A DNA stretch of 64,000 nt from Nocardia lijiangensis NBRC 108240 (GTDB lineage: Bacteria; Actinomycetota; Actinomycetes; Mycobacteriales; Mycobacteriaceae): positions 24,353 through 88,352 of the forward strand of contig NZ_BDBP01000038.1 of assembly GCF_001613045.1 (NCBI RefSeq), given 5' to 3'. The translations under genes were made by a program, and so were the position numbers. The notes beneath the pieces are model-generated. The model was not told the origin of the DNA, did no database searches, and saw only the letters and a program-made list of their open reading frames with translations. Below are positions 25,261 through 35,538 of the stretch, one piece after another (position 1 is the stretch's first letter; each line of letters starts with the position of its first letter).

Positions 25261-26250
25261 TCAGGACGGCGCGTCCCGGACCGAGTCGGCGTAGCGGCGG
25301 GCCAGCGTCCGCAGGTGCGTGACGAGTTCCGGCGGGCCCTCGACGCGGAAGTCCATCATCAGCATGCTCAGGTAGATGGCGATGGTCTCCAGCGCGTCCG
25401 CGCCGGTGTGGAGCAGGCAGGTCTGCGCGTCGACCGGCTCCACCACCCCGACCGCGGGGTTGATCCGTGCGACCACGACCTCGGCCGGGGCGAGCACCGT
25501 GACCTGGGCGTGCACCCGCCACCCGGTGCTGGCGACATGGCGCATGACGAAGGCGACGAGATCGTCGTCGGGCAGCGCGCGGCCTGCGAAGCGGCGGCCG
25601 GTCGTGGCCGCGTGGCGCACCCCGGCGATGGGTATCGCACGCCAGGTGTGGGTGTCGAGGACGTAGGCGACCAGGTACCAGCGACGTTGCCAATTGATCA
25701 GGCGATACGGCTCTGCCTCGATCGCGTCATCGAATTCCGCTGCGGCGGTGGGGATGTCGAGCCGCACTGCGGCGCCGTCCCGGATCGCGCCCGCCAGGGC
25801 GGTCAGCACCTCGGCGGGCACGGGCGCATCGGGCTCGCGCGAGCCGGTGGTCGCGGGCCCGATCGCGGTGGCGCTGCGCAGCGCGGTGACCTTGCGCTGC
25901 AAGCGTTTCGGCAGGATCTGCTCGAGTTTGGCCAGTGCGCGGCCGACGTGCTCGGTGATGTCGGCGATGCCGGTCGCGCCGTCCTCGGCCAGTCCGACCG
26001 CCACGGCCACCGCGACGGCCTCGTCGTCGTCGAGCAGCAGCGGAGGCATGGTGGAGCCGCGCCCCAGCCGATAGCCGCCGATGGCGCCGCGCTCGGCGTG
26101 CACGGGATAGCCCAATTCGCGTAACCGGTGAATGTCGTTGCGCAGCGTGCGATCCGTGACGCCGAGCCGTTCGGCCAGCTCGCGGCCGGAGTAGGCGCGG
26201 TCCTGGAGCAGTGCGAGCAGGCGCAGGACGCGGGTCGTGGTCTCGGCCAT
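25261..26250 (-). CDS. WYL domain transcriptional regulator
   Basis: The product is 329 aa from ATG 26250. Residues 1-60 are an HTH_11 winged helix (RVLRLLALLQDRAYSGRELA and DRTLRNDIHRLRELGYPV). The WYL domain is about 140-235, with NWQRRWYLVAYVLDTHTWRA. The C-terminal WCX region reaches to the end. It is divergent from a DinB-like protein, and an ATTAGG/CCTAAT palindrome sits 17 bp from its start. Confidence 0.92.
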   Translation of the reverse strand: MAETTTRVLRLLALLQDRAYSGRELAERLGVTDRTLRNDIHRLRELGYPVHAERGAIGGYRLGRGSTMPPLLLDDDEAVAVAVAVGLAEDGATGIADITEHVGRALAKLEQILPKRLQRKVTALRSATAIGPATTGSREPDAPVPAEVLTALAGAIRDGAAVRLDIPTAAAEFDDAIEAEPYRLINWQRRWYLVAYVLDTHTWRAIPIAGVRHAATTGRRFAGRALPDDDLVAFVMRHVASTGWRVHAQVTVLAPAEVVVARINPAVGVVEPVDAQTCLLHTGADALETIAIYLSMLMMDFRVEGPPELVTHLRTLARRYADSVRDAPS

Positions 26251-26266
26251 GGAGATCTCCCGATCT

Positions 26267-26289
26267 ATTAGGAACGAAAGCAGCCTAAT
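26267..26289. promoter_or_regulatory. inverted repeat, probable WYL-regulator operator
   Basis: Perfect arms ATTAGG and CCTAAT are separated by 11 bp. It lies in the 90-bp gap between the divergent WYL and DinB-like genes. Confidence 0.5.
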
Positions 26290-26340
26290 GGGCTCATAGG
26301 CTCGAAGTCGGAAACACCGAGGACATCCGAAAGGCCCGCC

Positions 26341-26997
26341 ATGCACACCGATATCGCCCTCACCGCCGTCTGGCGCGAAACCCTCGCCGCGGCACATCGC
26401 GCGCTCGCCGACGTCGTCGCCGGCATCCGCGACGACCAGTGGCACCTGCCCACACCGTGCTCGGAATGGGATGTGACACAGGTGATTCAGCACGCCGCGG
26501 GTGATCAGCTCGCGTACGCGAAATTCCTCGGCGTCGGGAACGGCCCGGCCGACAACCCCTTCGCGCCGTCCGGGACGATCGACGGCTCGGCCACGGTGCT
26601 GGTGCGCGACGCGATCGACCAGACCGCCGTCGCGTGGGCCACGGTCACCGACGAGACCCCGACGGTGCCGACCCCGTTGCCGCACGGCGCACTCCCGACC
26701 CCGGTGGCGGCCGTGCTGTGCGCGTTGGACGCGGCGGTGCACGCCTGGGATCTCGCCGTCGCCACCGGCCAGGCCTCGCCGCTCGACGAGGAGCTGGCCG
26801 GGGCGCTGCTGACCGCGGCGCGCACCGTGAATCCCGCGCCGGGCGGCGGACCGGAATCGGCGATCGTGGAACCGCTGCGCCAGTGGGGCGCGTACGCCGC
26901 GGTGGTCGACGGTGCGCCGGACGGCGACGCGGTCGCCGAACTGCTGCGTTATCTGGGGCGCGATCCGGGAACCGTTCGCGGCGGCCGTTCGTCCTAA
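26341..26997 (+). CDS. TIGR03086-type DinB-like metal-binding protein
   Basis: The product is 218 aa from ATG 26341, after GAAAGG. It shows the family pattern: LADVVAGIRDDQWHLPTPCS followed by EWDVTQVIQHAAG, and a second His region DAAVHAWDLA. Putative metal ligands are His in QHAAG and in AVHAWD. Relatives are maleylpyruvate-isomerase/mycothiol-dependent enzymes; mshB in this window makes mycothiol dependence plausible but unproven. It is divergent from, and presumably controlled by, the WYL protein. Confidence 0.85.
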   Translation: MHTDIALTAVWRETLAAAHRALADVVAGIRDDQWHLPTPCSEWDVTQVIQHAAGDQLAYAKFLGVGNGPADNPFAPSGTIDGSATVLVRDAIDQTAVAWATVTDETPTVPTPLPHGALPTPVAAVLCALDAAVHAWDLAVATGQASPLDEELAGALLTAARTVNPAPGGGPESAIVEPLRQWGAYAAVVDGAPDGDAVAELLRYLGRDPGTVRGGRSS

Positions 26998-27032
26998 GAA
27001 TGAGTGATCGTTCAGAGTGATGGGGGGTCGGA

Positions 27033-27632
27033 GTGTCCGTACCGCAGAGAACCCGGGCGCGGCTCGGTCTGTTGCTGGCGCTGGGGTTGGTCGTCGCCGC
27101 TGTCGCGGCGGGGGTGCTCTGGTGGCGGACGACGAGCTCCGATCACCCGGCCGTGGTCGGCCAGAGTCCCACGGCCTTCCCCGCCATCGATCGGTCCGCC
27201 CTCGATCCGGCCCAGGCCAGGCTGGTCGAGGTGTTGGAGCGCGAGTTCGCCGACCCGGGCGGGGGACCGAAGTACGCCGAAGGGCTCGTCGAGCCCTGGT
27301 GCGCCGACTTCGTGAGCTGGGCGATGCGGGAGGCGGGGCGGCCGCTGTCGAATCCGAACTCCGGGTCCTGGCGGATTCCCGGCGTCTACACCCTGCAGGA
27401 GTACTACGCGGGAGCGGACCGGTTCGTGCCCGCAGACAGCGGGTACCGCCCGCGTACCGGCGACGTGCTGCTCTACGGCCAGGAAAGCCAATTCACCCAG
27501 CACACGAACATCGTGCTGACGGCGGCGAACGGCGAGGTGACCACGATCGGCGGCAACGAATTCGGCGAGGTGCGCCTGCACCGGTTCCGGGTGGCCGAGG
27601 TGAACGACGTCGTCGGCTACGGACGATTCTGA
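27033..27632 (+). CDS. membrane-anchored CHAP-domain hydrolase
   Basis: The product is 199 aa from GTG 27033, after a G-rich Shine-Dalgarno. It has an N-terminal signal-anchor (about 11-31: LGLLLALGLVVAAVAAGVLW). The extracytoplasmic part has the CHAP order: catalytic WCADFVSWAM (Cys90), GDVLLYG, then His157 in FTQHTNIVL and GNEFGEVRLH. CHAP proteins are usually peptidoglycan amidases or endopeptidases. It ends before a strong terminator. Confidence 0.8.
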   Translation: MSVPQRTRARLGLLLALGLVVAAVAAGVLWWRTTSSDHPAVVGQSPTAFPAIDRSALDPAQARLVEVLEREFADPGGGPKYAEGLVEPWCADFVSWAMREAGRPLSNPNSGSWRIPGVYTLQEYYAGADRFVPADSGYRPRTGDVLLYGQESQFTQHTNIVLTAANGEVTTIGGNEFGEVRLHRFRVAEVNDVVGYGRF

Positions 27633-27738
27633 GAATCATTGCCGCTCAGGCGGTGTCGTTCGGCGAGTGCGATGCTCGGCGCGTCCCCCGCTGAGTTCTA
27701 ATATGGAGATGGCAGCGCCCGGCAGCGCTGTCACACGG

Positions 27739-27775
27739 ACCCTGTCCTGCTACCCCCTCATCAGCAGGACAGGGT
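27739..27775 (+). terminator. intrinsic-type terminator
   Basis: Perfect 13-bp stem ACCCTGTCCTGCT / AGCAGGACAGGGT with an 11-nt loop, followed by TCCCC. It is about 110 bp after the CHAP gene stop. Confidence 0.75.
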
Positions 27776-27858
27776 TCCCCGATCGTTCGGTTTTCCGGAA
27801 GCTTTCGTCGCGTACCGTGTCGGTTGTCCGTTGAAAGGTGAGGGTTTCGGAATCTCTG

Positions 27859-28995
27859 ATGCAGCCGACCGAAGAAACGACGAACGACCCGTCCTGGATC
27901 GACTACGCCGACTTCGGCGAACGCTTCGTCACTCACGCGGTGACCGAAGAGCGCATCGTTGCCGCGGTGGCCTCCATGGCCGGACGGGGCATGGCCATCG
28001 GACCGTTCACCATCGGACCTCCCGGACTCGCCGGATTCATCGCCGAGGGCAAGGTCGGCGACCCCACGGTGCTCCGCCACGATCCGCACGTCGTCTTCCA
28101 GGTGACGGTGCCGCTGACGCTCGCGGTGAAGGTGCGGCTCGGCGGAAAGAAACTCCGGTTGGAGGCGGTCGTCGAGATCGATCTGACGCTGCACGCGCGC
28201 ACCGCGGACCCGCTGCTGATCGTCATCGACATCCCGCCCATCACCACCCGCGACGTGAGCTTCGTGCTGCGCGCCCAGACCGTGGAGTCGGCCTGGGAGT
28301 GGCTGCTCGATCCGATCGCGGGACTGGTGCAGCGGGAGGTCGCCAACCGGGTCAACGGCATGCTGGCCGAGCCGCAGGCCAGGAGCGGACGGGTTTTCGA
28401 CGTCGAGGCCATGGTCGCGGGCACGCCGTCGCGGCACCGCGTGCAGGAGGAATTCGACTGGATCGATTACGGCGAGTTCGGCCACCGATTCTTCTCCCAC
28501 ATCGTGACGCGGGACCGGGTCTTCGAGGTGGTCGAGAAGATGGCCGGGCGCCCGATCGAAGTGGGGCCGCTGAAGGCCGGACCGAAGGACCGGGCCACCG
28601 TCACCGTGAAAGGCGCGATCCGGCAGCCGCGCCTGGTCGAGCGGGCCGCGGGGCCGGACGATCTCGTCGCATTCGATCTGACACTGCCCGTGGGCCTGGA
28701 CATCACCGTGCAGGTCTTCAAGGCGAACCAGTACCGCGCCGATGTCGAGATCCCGCTGGTGCTGATCGCCAGGGCGGCCGACCCGCTGCTGATCGTCATC
28801 GACGTGCCGCCGCTCGCGACCGAGGACATCCGGATGGATTTCAAGGCGCTGGGCGTGCGCGCGGCCACCCTCGGCGCGCTGGCCGGAATCAAGAAACAGG
28901 TGGTCGCGCAGGTCGCCGGTGTGGTGCGCGAGCAGCTGGCCGACAGCGCCGGGCGCACCATCGATGTGGCCGGACGGATCGACGGCCTCGCCTGA
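27859..28995 (+). CDS. two-repeat protein of unknown function
   Basis: The product is 378 aa from ATG 27859; GTG 27838 (7 codons longer) is also possible. The two halves are clear duplicates: WIDYADFGERFVTHAVTEER and later WIDYGEFGHRFFSHIVTRDR, each followed by a beta-rich segment and by DPLLIVIDIPPI or DPLLIVIDVPPL, then an amphipathic helix ending near VANRVNGML or VVREQLADS. It has no signal peptide or TM segment. The alternating beta strands and helix could form a lipid-binding-like fold, but that is a guess. Confidence 0.75.
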   Translation: MQPTEETTNDPSWIDYADFGERFVTHAVTEERIVAAVASMAGRGMAIGPFTIGPPGLAGFIAEGKVGDPTVLRHDPHVVFQVTVPLTLAVKVRLGGKKLRLEAVVEIDLTLHARTADPLLIVIDIPPITTRDVSFVLRAQTVESAWEWLLDPIAGLVQREVANRVNGMLAEPQARSGRVFDVEAMVAGTPSRHRVQEEFDWIDYGEFGHRFFSHIVTRDRVFEVVEKMAGRPIEVGPLKAGPKDRATVTVKGAIRQPRLVERAAGPDDLVAFDLTLPVGLDITVQVFKANQYRADVEIPLVLIARAADPLLIVIDVPPLATEDIRMDFKALGVRAATLGALAGIKKQVVAQVAGVVREQLADSAGRTIDVAGRIDGLA

Positions 28996-29166
28996 CGCGT
29001 AACCCCTGTGGCGAATGGGAAAAGTGTGTCCGATGGGTCTAGCGGTTCGCATGTGAAATGTGGTGAAATGAGTCGACGTTCGAGGCTCCCGGCGCGCGTG
29101 TGAGCCTTGGGGAAGGTGCGCCGGGCACGCTGCCAACCAATGGGGGTTGCGCGAAGGAGTCCTGCG

Positions 29167-29880
29167 ATGCGTTCTCTGGATCTGTCTCGACGCAAGTTGT
29201 TCGCCTACACCGCCGCGGCCGCCGCGCTCGGCGTGGCCGGCGCCGCAGGCCCCGCCGCGGCGAGCGGAACTTTCGGCACCTTGATCGACTACTCCGGCGG
29301 TGTGCCCTCGGCCGAGGCGATTCTCGAGGCCGGGCACGTCGGCGTCATCCGGTACGTCTCCGATCGGCGGCCCGGCGCGGAGTGGATGGTGGGCAAACCG
29401 CTGCTCGCCCGCGAGGTGGAGGAACTCTCCGCGGCCGGGCTGAAGATAGTGTCCTGCTATCAGTTCGGCAAGGGGCCGACCGCCGACTGGCGCGGCGGAC
29501 TGGAGGCGGGCAAGAAGCACGCCGAGCGCGGACTGCAACTGCATCTTGCCGCGGGCGGCCCGGAAGGCAGGCCCATCTACGCCTCGATCGATGACAACCC
29601 GAACCCGGTCGACTTCGCGACCATGATCGCGCCGTACCTGCTCGGCTGGGAATCGGTGCTTGGCAAGCAGAACGTCGGTGTCTACGCCAACTCGCCGACC
29701 ATCGAACTCGCGCGGGTGGCGGGCCTGGGTTCCTGGTACTGGCAGCACAATTGGGGCACCCCGAAGGGTTTCGTGCACCCGGCTGCGCACCTGCACCAGT
29801 TCGAGATCGACAAGCGCGCCGTCGACGGCGTCGGCGTCGACCTCAACGACATTCTGAAGCCCGAGTACGGGCAGTGGTGA
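29167..29880 (+). CDS. Tat-exported DUF1906 (Rv2525c-like) protein
   Basis: The product is 237 aa. ATG 29167 has GAAGGAG 7 nt upstream. A twin-arginine signal (SRRKLF at 7-12, then an Ala-rich h-region to about residue 33, AAA-S) indicates Tat export. The mature part has GTLIDYSGGVPSAEAILEAG and VIRYVSDRRPGA, with acidic residues in YASIDDNPNP and a final WYWQHNWG, matching the DUF1906 glycoside-hydrolase-like TIM barrel family. Rv2525c, its M. tuberculosis relative, is a Tat substrate linked to the cell wall. Confidence 0.9.
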   Translation: MRSLDLSRRKLFAYTAAAAALGVAGAAGPAAASGTFGTLIDYSGGVPSAEAILEAGHVGVIRYVSDRRPGAEWMVGKPLLAREVEELSAAGLKIVSCYQFGKGPTADWRGGLEAGKKHAERGLQLHLAAGGPEGRPIYASIDDNPNPVDFATMIAPYLLGWESVLGKQNVGVYANSPTIELARVAGLGSWYWQHNWGTPKGFVHPAAHLHQFEIDKRAVDGVGVDLNDILKPEYGQW

Positions 29881-29887
29881 GAGCGGC

Positions 29888-30244
29888 CTACGTCTGACAG
29901 TGGCAGATCGGGGCCACGCGCAGGTCCGGTTCGTCGTCCGGGACCACGCGCAGGTTCGGCCGCGTCTCCGGCGCTTCGTGATCGCCCATCCAGGACAGCA
30001 GCGACCAGCGCGACAGGCCGGACAGGGCCGAGCCGATGCTGGCGAAGGAGCCGGAGGAGATCACCGAGGCGAACGATCCGACCGACCCGATCGAGAGCAC
30101 CGAGCCGACGCTGCCGATGGAGAGGATCGAATAGGCCGACCCGATGGACAGGATCGAGCCTTCGGAACGGATGGACAGGATTGATCGGCGCGAGCGCCTG
30201 CTCCGAATCGAGCGGGGTCGTACCGTTCCTTCGACAGTCGACAT
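29888..30244 (-). CDS. Ser/Ile/Gly-repeat protein
   Basis: The product is 118 aa from ATG 30244. A basic start (MSTVEGTVRPRSIRSRRSRR) is followed by about 70 residues of SILSIGS / SVLSIGSVGS / FASIGS repeats, spacing about 9 residues, then GLSRWSLLSW and a charged tail ending in HCQT. The regular Ser/Ile pattern could form a beta-solenoid or amyloid-like stack. The DNA shows matching degenerate repeats (GATGGACAGGATCGA-type), so unequal recombination is possible. It is convergent with the DUF1906 gene, 7 bp apart. Similar repeat proteins occur in other actinobacteria; function unknown. Confidence 0.65.
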   Translation of the reverse strand: MSTVEGTVRPRSIRSRRSRRSILSIRSEGSILSIGSAYSILSIGSVGSVLSIGSVGSFASVISSGSFASIGSALSGLSRWSLLSWMGDHEAPETRPNLRVVPDDEPDLRVAPICHCQT

Positions 30245-30365
30245 GCTTTCGGTCTACCACAACGGGGACTGAGCCGGGGACTATCGCCGCGATTGCGGTG
30301 GTATGTCGGGCCCGGGCCCCGTGGTGTGTTGGGGCCTCGGCCCCGTGGGATGACCCGGACATGAC

Positions 30366-30400
30366 GAAGCCCGGCGGTCGCGAACGACCGGCCGGGCTTC
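30366..30400 (-). terminator. terminator after Rv1157c-like gene
   Basis: GAAGCCCGGCGGTCG and CGACCGGCCGGGCTTC pair over 15 positions with one bulge and a short loop. It starts 7 bp after the stop at 30407. Confidence 0.75.
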
Positions 30401-30406
30401 GAAACA

Positions 30407-31186
30407 TCAACCGACGGTGAAGAATCCGAGCGTCGGCAGGAACGAGCAGGTGCGCGGCTCTGCGTCGGGCGCCTTGGTGGTGAGCGAGCCGCCGACCACC
30501 GCGACGATCCGGCCGTAGCCGGTGTTCACGATCGCGGACAGGGTCGCCGGGCCCTCGGGGTTGATCTTCGCCTGGTCGGTCAGCGTCGCGACGCCGGACT
30601 GACGGGTGTCGAGGTTCAGCCACTGCACGGTCATCGGCGGGTTCTGCTCCGCCGTCGGCGCCTTGGTGCCGAGCGCGGTGAACACGAATCCGGTCTGACC
30701 GGCCTCCGGGCCGGGCGGGGGCAGCGTGGCCGGGCCCGCCACGGCGAGCGCCGTGCCCACCGAGTCGGCGGACGCGCTGATGCAGCCCTTGCCGATGGTC
30801 GGGTAGAGGAACTGCGCGATGACCGGGCCGTCCTGCGGTAGCTGAGGACCGCCGCCGCCGCTGCCGTCCAGGAACGTGATGATCCGCTCCAGGGTCGACT
30901 TGATCTGCGGCGGCAGATTCAGGGTGTTGAGCAGGATGCGTGCCTGGTCGAGGATCGCGGACTGCGGTCCGGCGACATTGGCCGGACCTGCGATGGCGCC
31001 GACGATGGCGGGGGTGAGCGCGGCGATCGCGTCGACCGGGACGCCCTCGGGCACCATCGGAACGTTGTGCGAAACCGCGGTTTGGGCGGGCGCCGGTGCC
31101 GCTACTGCGGCGGGCGCGGCGAGCGAAGCGCTCGCCGCCATGGCGAGTGCGGTCAATGCGATCCGCGATCCTCGGGTGCGAAGCAC
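30407..31186 (-). CDS. secreted Rv1157c-like protein
   Basis: The product is 259 aa from ATG 31186. It has a classical Sec signal (MLRTRGSRIALTALAMAASA, cleavage near AVAA-PAPA). The mature part is Pro/Ala/Gly-rich with two Cys residues (GKGCISAS and PRTCSFL) that could form a disulfide. Position next to pimE and composition match the M. tuberculosis Rv1157c Ala/Pro-rich secreted protein. Biochemical role unknown. It is divergent from pimE across 328 bp. Confidence 0.8.
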   Translation of the reverse strand: MLRTRGSRIALTALAMAASASLAAPAAVAAPAPAQTAVSHNVPMVPEGVPVDAIAALTPAIVGAIAGPANVAGPQSAILDQARILLNTLNLPPQIKSTLERIITFLDGSGGGGPQLPQDGPVIAQFLYPTIGKGCISASADSVGTALAVAGPATLPPPGPEAGQTGFVFTALGTKAPTAEQNPPMTVQWLNLDTRQSGVATLTDQAKINPEGPATLSAIVNTGYGRIVAVVGGSLTTKAPDAEPRTCSFLPTLGFFTVG

Positions 31187-31514
31187 TGGTCTAGCCGTCC
31201 TTTAACCTCGGGTACATCTGGTCAACGGGTGATAACACGTTGTTTCGGGGGTCACTCTAAGGACACGACCGCCAAGTTGTACAGCGGTGGTCGTTATCAC
31301 GTTGTGCTGTGGACGATCAGTGTTACCAGACGGTAGTGCGGCGGGGCGTTGCCGATGTGAAAGGTGATGCAAATGTTATGGGTGTTGCGTATCGCGCACG
31401 GGATCGATCGGCGCTCCGGTTAATCTAGTCGCAGCCTTCGGCATTTGCCGCCGACACACCGGACACCGGCGGGTCGCGGCCCGTGACCGCATCCCCGACC
31501 CGAAAGCCCGCGAC
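31187..31514. other. divergent regulatory region between Rv1157c-like gene and pimE
   Basis: No ORF of note. GTGATAAC (31229-31236) and GTTATCAC (31293-31300) are inverted copies 57 bp apart, and both are followed by ACGTTGT. A -10-like TAATCT lies at 31421-31426 on the pimE strand. A 12-codon GTG frame (31483-31518) ends overlapping the pimE TTG. Confidence 0.4.
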
Positions 31515-32774
31515 TTGAACCGAGACAGCGCTCGGTCGGACCAGCGTCCGGCCGCTGCCCACCTGCGACTGGCGGTGTTGCTGCTCGGTCTTTCCGTTCT
31601 GGCCCGGCTGCTGTGGATGCTGGTGTCGCGCAACGGGATGAATCTGGTCGACTTGCACGTCTACGTGGACGGTTCGGCGGCGCTGCTCACCGATCGGCTC
31701 TACGACTTCACCTACGCGGAAAAGACGCCGGATTTCCCGCTGCCGTTCACCTATCCGCCGTTCGCCGCGCTGGTCTTTTTCCCGCTGCATTTCCTGCCGT
31801 TCAAGGTGATCGCGGTCGGCTGGCTGCTGGCCACCGTTGCGGCGCTGTACGGCGTGGTCTGGATCGCGCTGGAATTGATCGTCGGCGAACAGCGGTTGCG
31901 TGAACCGGGTTGGCGCGCAGCGGCGGTCGGCTGGACCACGGTCGGCGTCTGGCTCGAGCCCGTGCGCACCACGATCGACTACGGACAGGTCAACGTCTTC
32001 CTGGTGCTCGGCGCCATGCTCGCGGTGCGCAGCTCGCGATGGTGGGTGTCGGGCGGGTTGGTCGGCGTCATCGCCGGCATCAAGCTGACGCCCGCGATCA
32101 CCGGGCTCTACTTCGTCGCGCGGCGGCGCTGGGGGACCGCGCTGTGGTCCGCGGTGGTTTTCGGCGCGACGGTCGGCATCAGCTATCTCATCAACAACCA
32201 CGAGGCGACGCGCTACTTCGGCACGCTGCTCGGCGACGCGGACCGGATCGGCCCGGTCGGCTCGGTGTGGAATCAGTCGCTGCGCGGGACGTTGAGCCGC
32301 ATCCTCGGCCACGACGTGGAGTCCGGACCGGTGTGGATCGCGGCGGTGCTCACGGTCGCCGCGCTGGCCTTTTTCGCGTGGCGGGCGCTGGAACCGGACG
32401 ACCGGATGGGCACGCTGTTGATCGTGCAGCTGTTCGGGCTGCTGATCTCGCCGATCTCGTGGTCACACCACTGGGTCTGGTTGCTGCCGGCGGTGCTCTG
32501 GTTGGTCTACGGTCCGCTGCGCCGGGCGCCGGGCGCGCGGATCCTGGCGGGCTACTGGCTGGTGACCATGTTGATCGGGGTGCCGTGGGTGCTGTCGTTC
32601 TTCCAGCCGACGATCTGGGAGATCTCCCGGCCCGGTGTGCTGTCCTGGCTGGGTGCGGTGGACGTGCTCGGCGTGCTCGTCCTGTTCGGCTGGATCATCT
32701 GGTCCGGCGCGCGGCGCGCGCCGTCGGGTGACGAGACGGCGAGCGCCGTGGTGGCGGATTCCGCGCGGGCGTAG
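31515..32774 (+). CDS. pimE: polyprenol-phosphate-mannose-dependent alpha-1,2-mannosyltransferase PimE
   Basis: The product is 419 aa from TTG 31515, the only start codon before the first helix. It is a polytopic GT-C (GT87) enzyme with about 10 helices. The first periplasmic loop carries acidic residues in NLVDLHVYVDG, matching the essential aspartate of PimE, and NQSLRGTLSRILG is typical of the family. PimE adds the fifth mannose to phosphatidylinositol mannosides using polyprenol-phosphate-mannose on the outer side of the membrane. M. tuberculosis PimE (Rv1159) has the same neighbours, Rv1157c and phhB. Confidence 0.9.
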   Translation: MNRDSARSDQRPAAAHLRLAVLLLGLSVLARLLWMLVSRNGMNLVDLHVYVDGSAALLTDRLYDFTYAEKTPDFPLPFTYPPFAALVFFPLHFLPFKVIAVGWLLATVAALYGVVWIALELIVGEQRLREPGWRAAAVGWTTVGVWLEPVRTTIDYGQVNVFLVLGAMLAVRSSRWWVSGGLVGVIAGIKLTPAITGLYFVARRRWGTALWSAVVFGATVGISYLINNHEATRYFGTLLGDADRIGPVGSVWNQSLRGTLSRILGHDVESGPVWIAAVLTVAALAFFAWRALEPDDRMGTLLIVQLFGLLISPISWSHHWVWLLPAVLWLVYGPLRRAPGARILAGYWLVTMLIGVPWVLSFFQPTIWEISRPGVLSWLGAVDVLGVLVLFGWIIWSGARRAPSGDETASAVVADSARA

Positions 32775-32799
32775 CTCGGCTTCGTCGCGCACGTGTGAC

Positions 32800-32840
32800 G
32801 AAGCCCGGGGCGGCTGTGTCGAGCGCCGAGTACGGGCTTC
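32800..32840. terminator. bidirectional terminator between pimE and phhB
   Basis: GAAGCCCG (32800-32807) and CGGGCTTC (32833-32840) form a stem with a 25-nt loop that can pair internally. It lies between convergent stops at 32774 and 32860. Confidence 0.5.
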
Positions 32841-32859
32841 CACGGCGTGCAATTGGCGG

Positions 32860-33156
32860 CTATTCGGACCGCGACGCGAGCAGGTCGATCTCGCGGGCCA
32901 AGCCGAAATCCAAGGCGGTCAGGCCGCCCACGGCATGGGTGGACAGCGTGAACGTCACATTCCGCCAGCGAACATCGATGTCGGGGTGATGGTTCGCGGC
33001 CTCGGCCGCGTCGGCGACCCGGCGCACCAAATCGATGCCCGCCGGAAACGAGGCGGCCTTGATGGTGCGGGTGATGTTGTCGCCGGACCTGCTCCAATTC
33101 GGCAGTCCGGTCAGCGCGTCGGCGATCTCGGCGTCGGATAGCAGTGGGATGCTCAT
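32860..33156 (-). CDS. phhB: 4a-hydroxytetrahydrobiopterin dehydratase (pterin-4a-carbinolamine dehydratase)
   Basis: The product is 98 aa from ATG 33156 (MSIPLLSDAEIADALTGLP). It carries the active-site motif HHPDIDVRWRNVTFTLSTH, and the usual length is about 100 aa. The enzyme dehydrates 4a-carbinolamine pterin. In M. tuberculosis the homologue Rv1159A is likewise next to pimE. It is convergent with pimE. Confidence 0.92.
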   Translation of the reverse strand: MSIPLLSDAEIADALTGLPNWSRSGDNITRTIKAASFPAGIDLVRRVADAAEAANHHPDIDVRWRNVTFTLSTHAVGGLTALDFGLAREIDLLASRSE

Positions 33157-33204
33157 AAGCCGGTTGTACCCCGTTTGCCGGGTGTGCACCGGAATGTGCG
33201 GAAC

Positions 33205-33393
33205 TCAGGCGGCGCGAGCCTGTTTCAGCGCCTTCTTCAGGTCCTTGCCGCTGACGCCAGCGGCCTCGGCCTTCTTCATCCGCATGATGACGACGGGGCA
33301 TTTGAAGCAGCGCGTCTTCTTCCGACAGCACTTCTTCTTGGGTTTCAGACTCGAAACCTTCTTTGCTTTGACCTTGCCCACGACGGTTAGCAT
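33205..33393 (-). CDS. small Lys/Cys-rich protein
   Basis: The product is 62 aa from ATG 33393. About a third of the residues are Lys or Arg, and four Cys form CC-X5-C-X2-C (KKKCCRKKTRCFKC), followed by a helix KKAEAAGVSGKDLKKALKQA. The composition suggests a nucleic-acid-binding or zinc-knuckle protein. It is 48 bp upstream of phhB on the same strand and divergent from typA. Family not identified. Confidence 0.65.
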   Translation of the reverse strand: MLTVVGKVKAKKVSSLKPKKKCCRKKTRCFKCPVVIMRMKKAEAAGVSGKDLKKALKQARAA

Positions 33394-33438
33394 ACCCTTA
33401 CTCGAGCGCCTGAATCAGAGGGGCTACCCGGTTGCCGG

Positions 33439-33444
33439 TAGTCT
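33439..33444 (+). promoter_or_regulatory. -10 box candidate for typA
   Basis: TAGTCT, with a predicted start site near 33452, would give an 84-nt leader before the typA GTG. No clear -35. Confidence 0.35.
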
Positions 33445-33535
33445 GTAGCTGGCCGCAATGCCCGGTGAGTTTCCATTCTCCACCTGTTTGCAGGGGTCGG
33501 CCGGCACCAACACCGAACAGCAGGAGGATTCAGGC

Positions 33536-35434
<1,899 letters not shown>

Positions 35435-35468
35435 TGCGGCGGGAACGGATCGGCGACCGCGGGACTTC

Positions 35469-35498
35469 GGAACCGCCGCGCACTGGCGCGGCGGTTCC
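35469..35498 (+). terminator. terminator after typA
   Basis: Perfect 13-bp stem GGAACCGCCGCGC / GCGCGGCGGTTCC with a four-base loop ACTG, 34 bp beyond the typA stop. Confidence 0.75.
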
Positions 35499-35525
35499 GC
35501 GTAGCCGAACCGCGGCGGGGCGAAG

Positions 35526-35531
35526 TAGAGT
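35526..35531 (+). promoter_or_regulatory. -10 box for leaderless lpqW transcript
   Basis: TAGAGT ends exactly 7 nt before GTG 35539, the spacing expected when the transcript starts at the start codon. It lies right after the typA terminator. Confidence 0.55.
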
Positions 35532-35538
35532 GCCGAGC

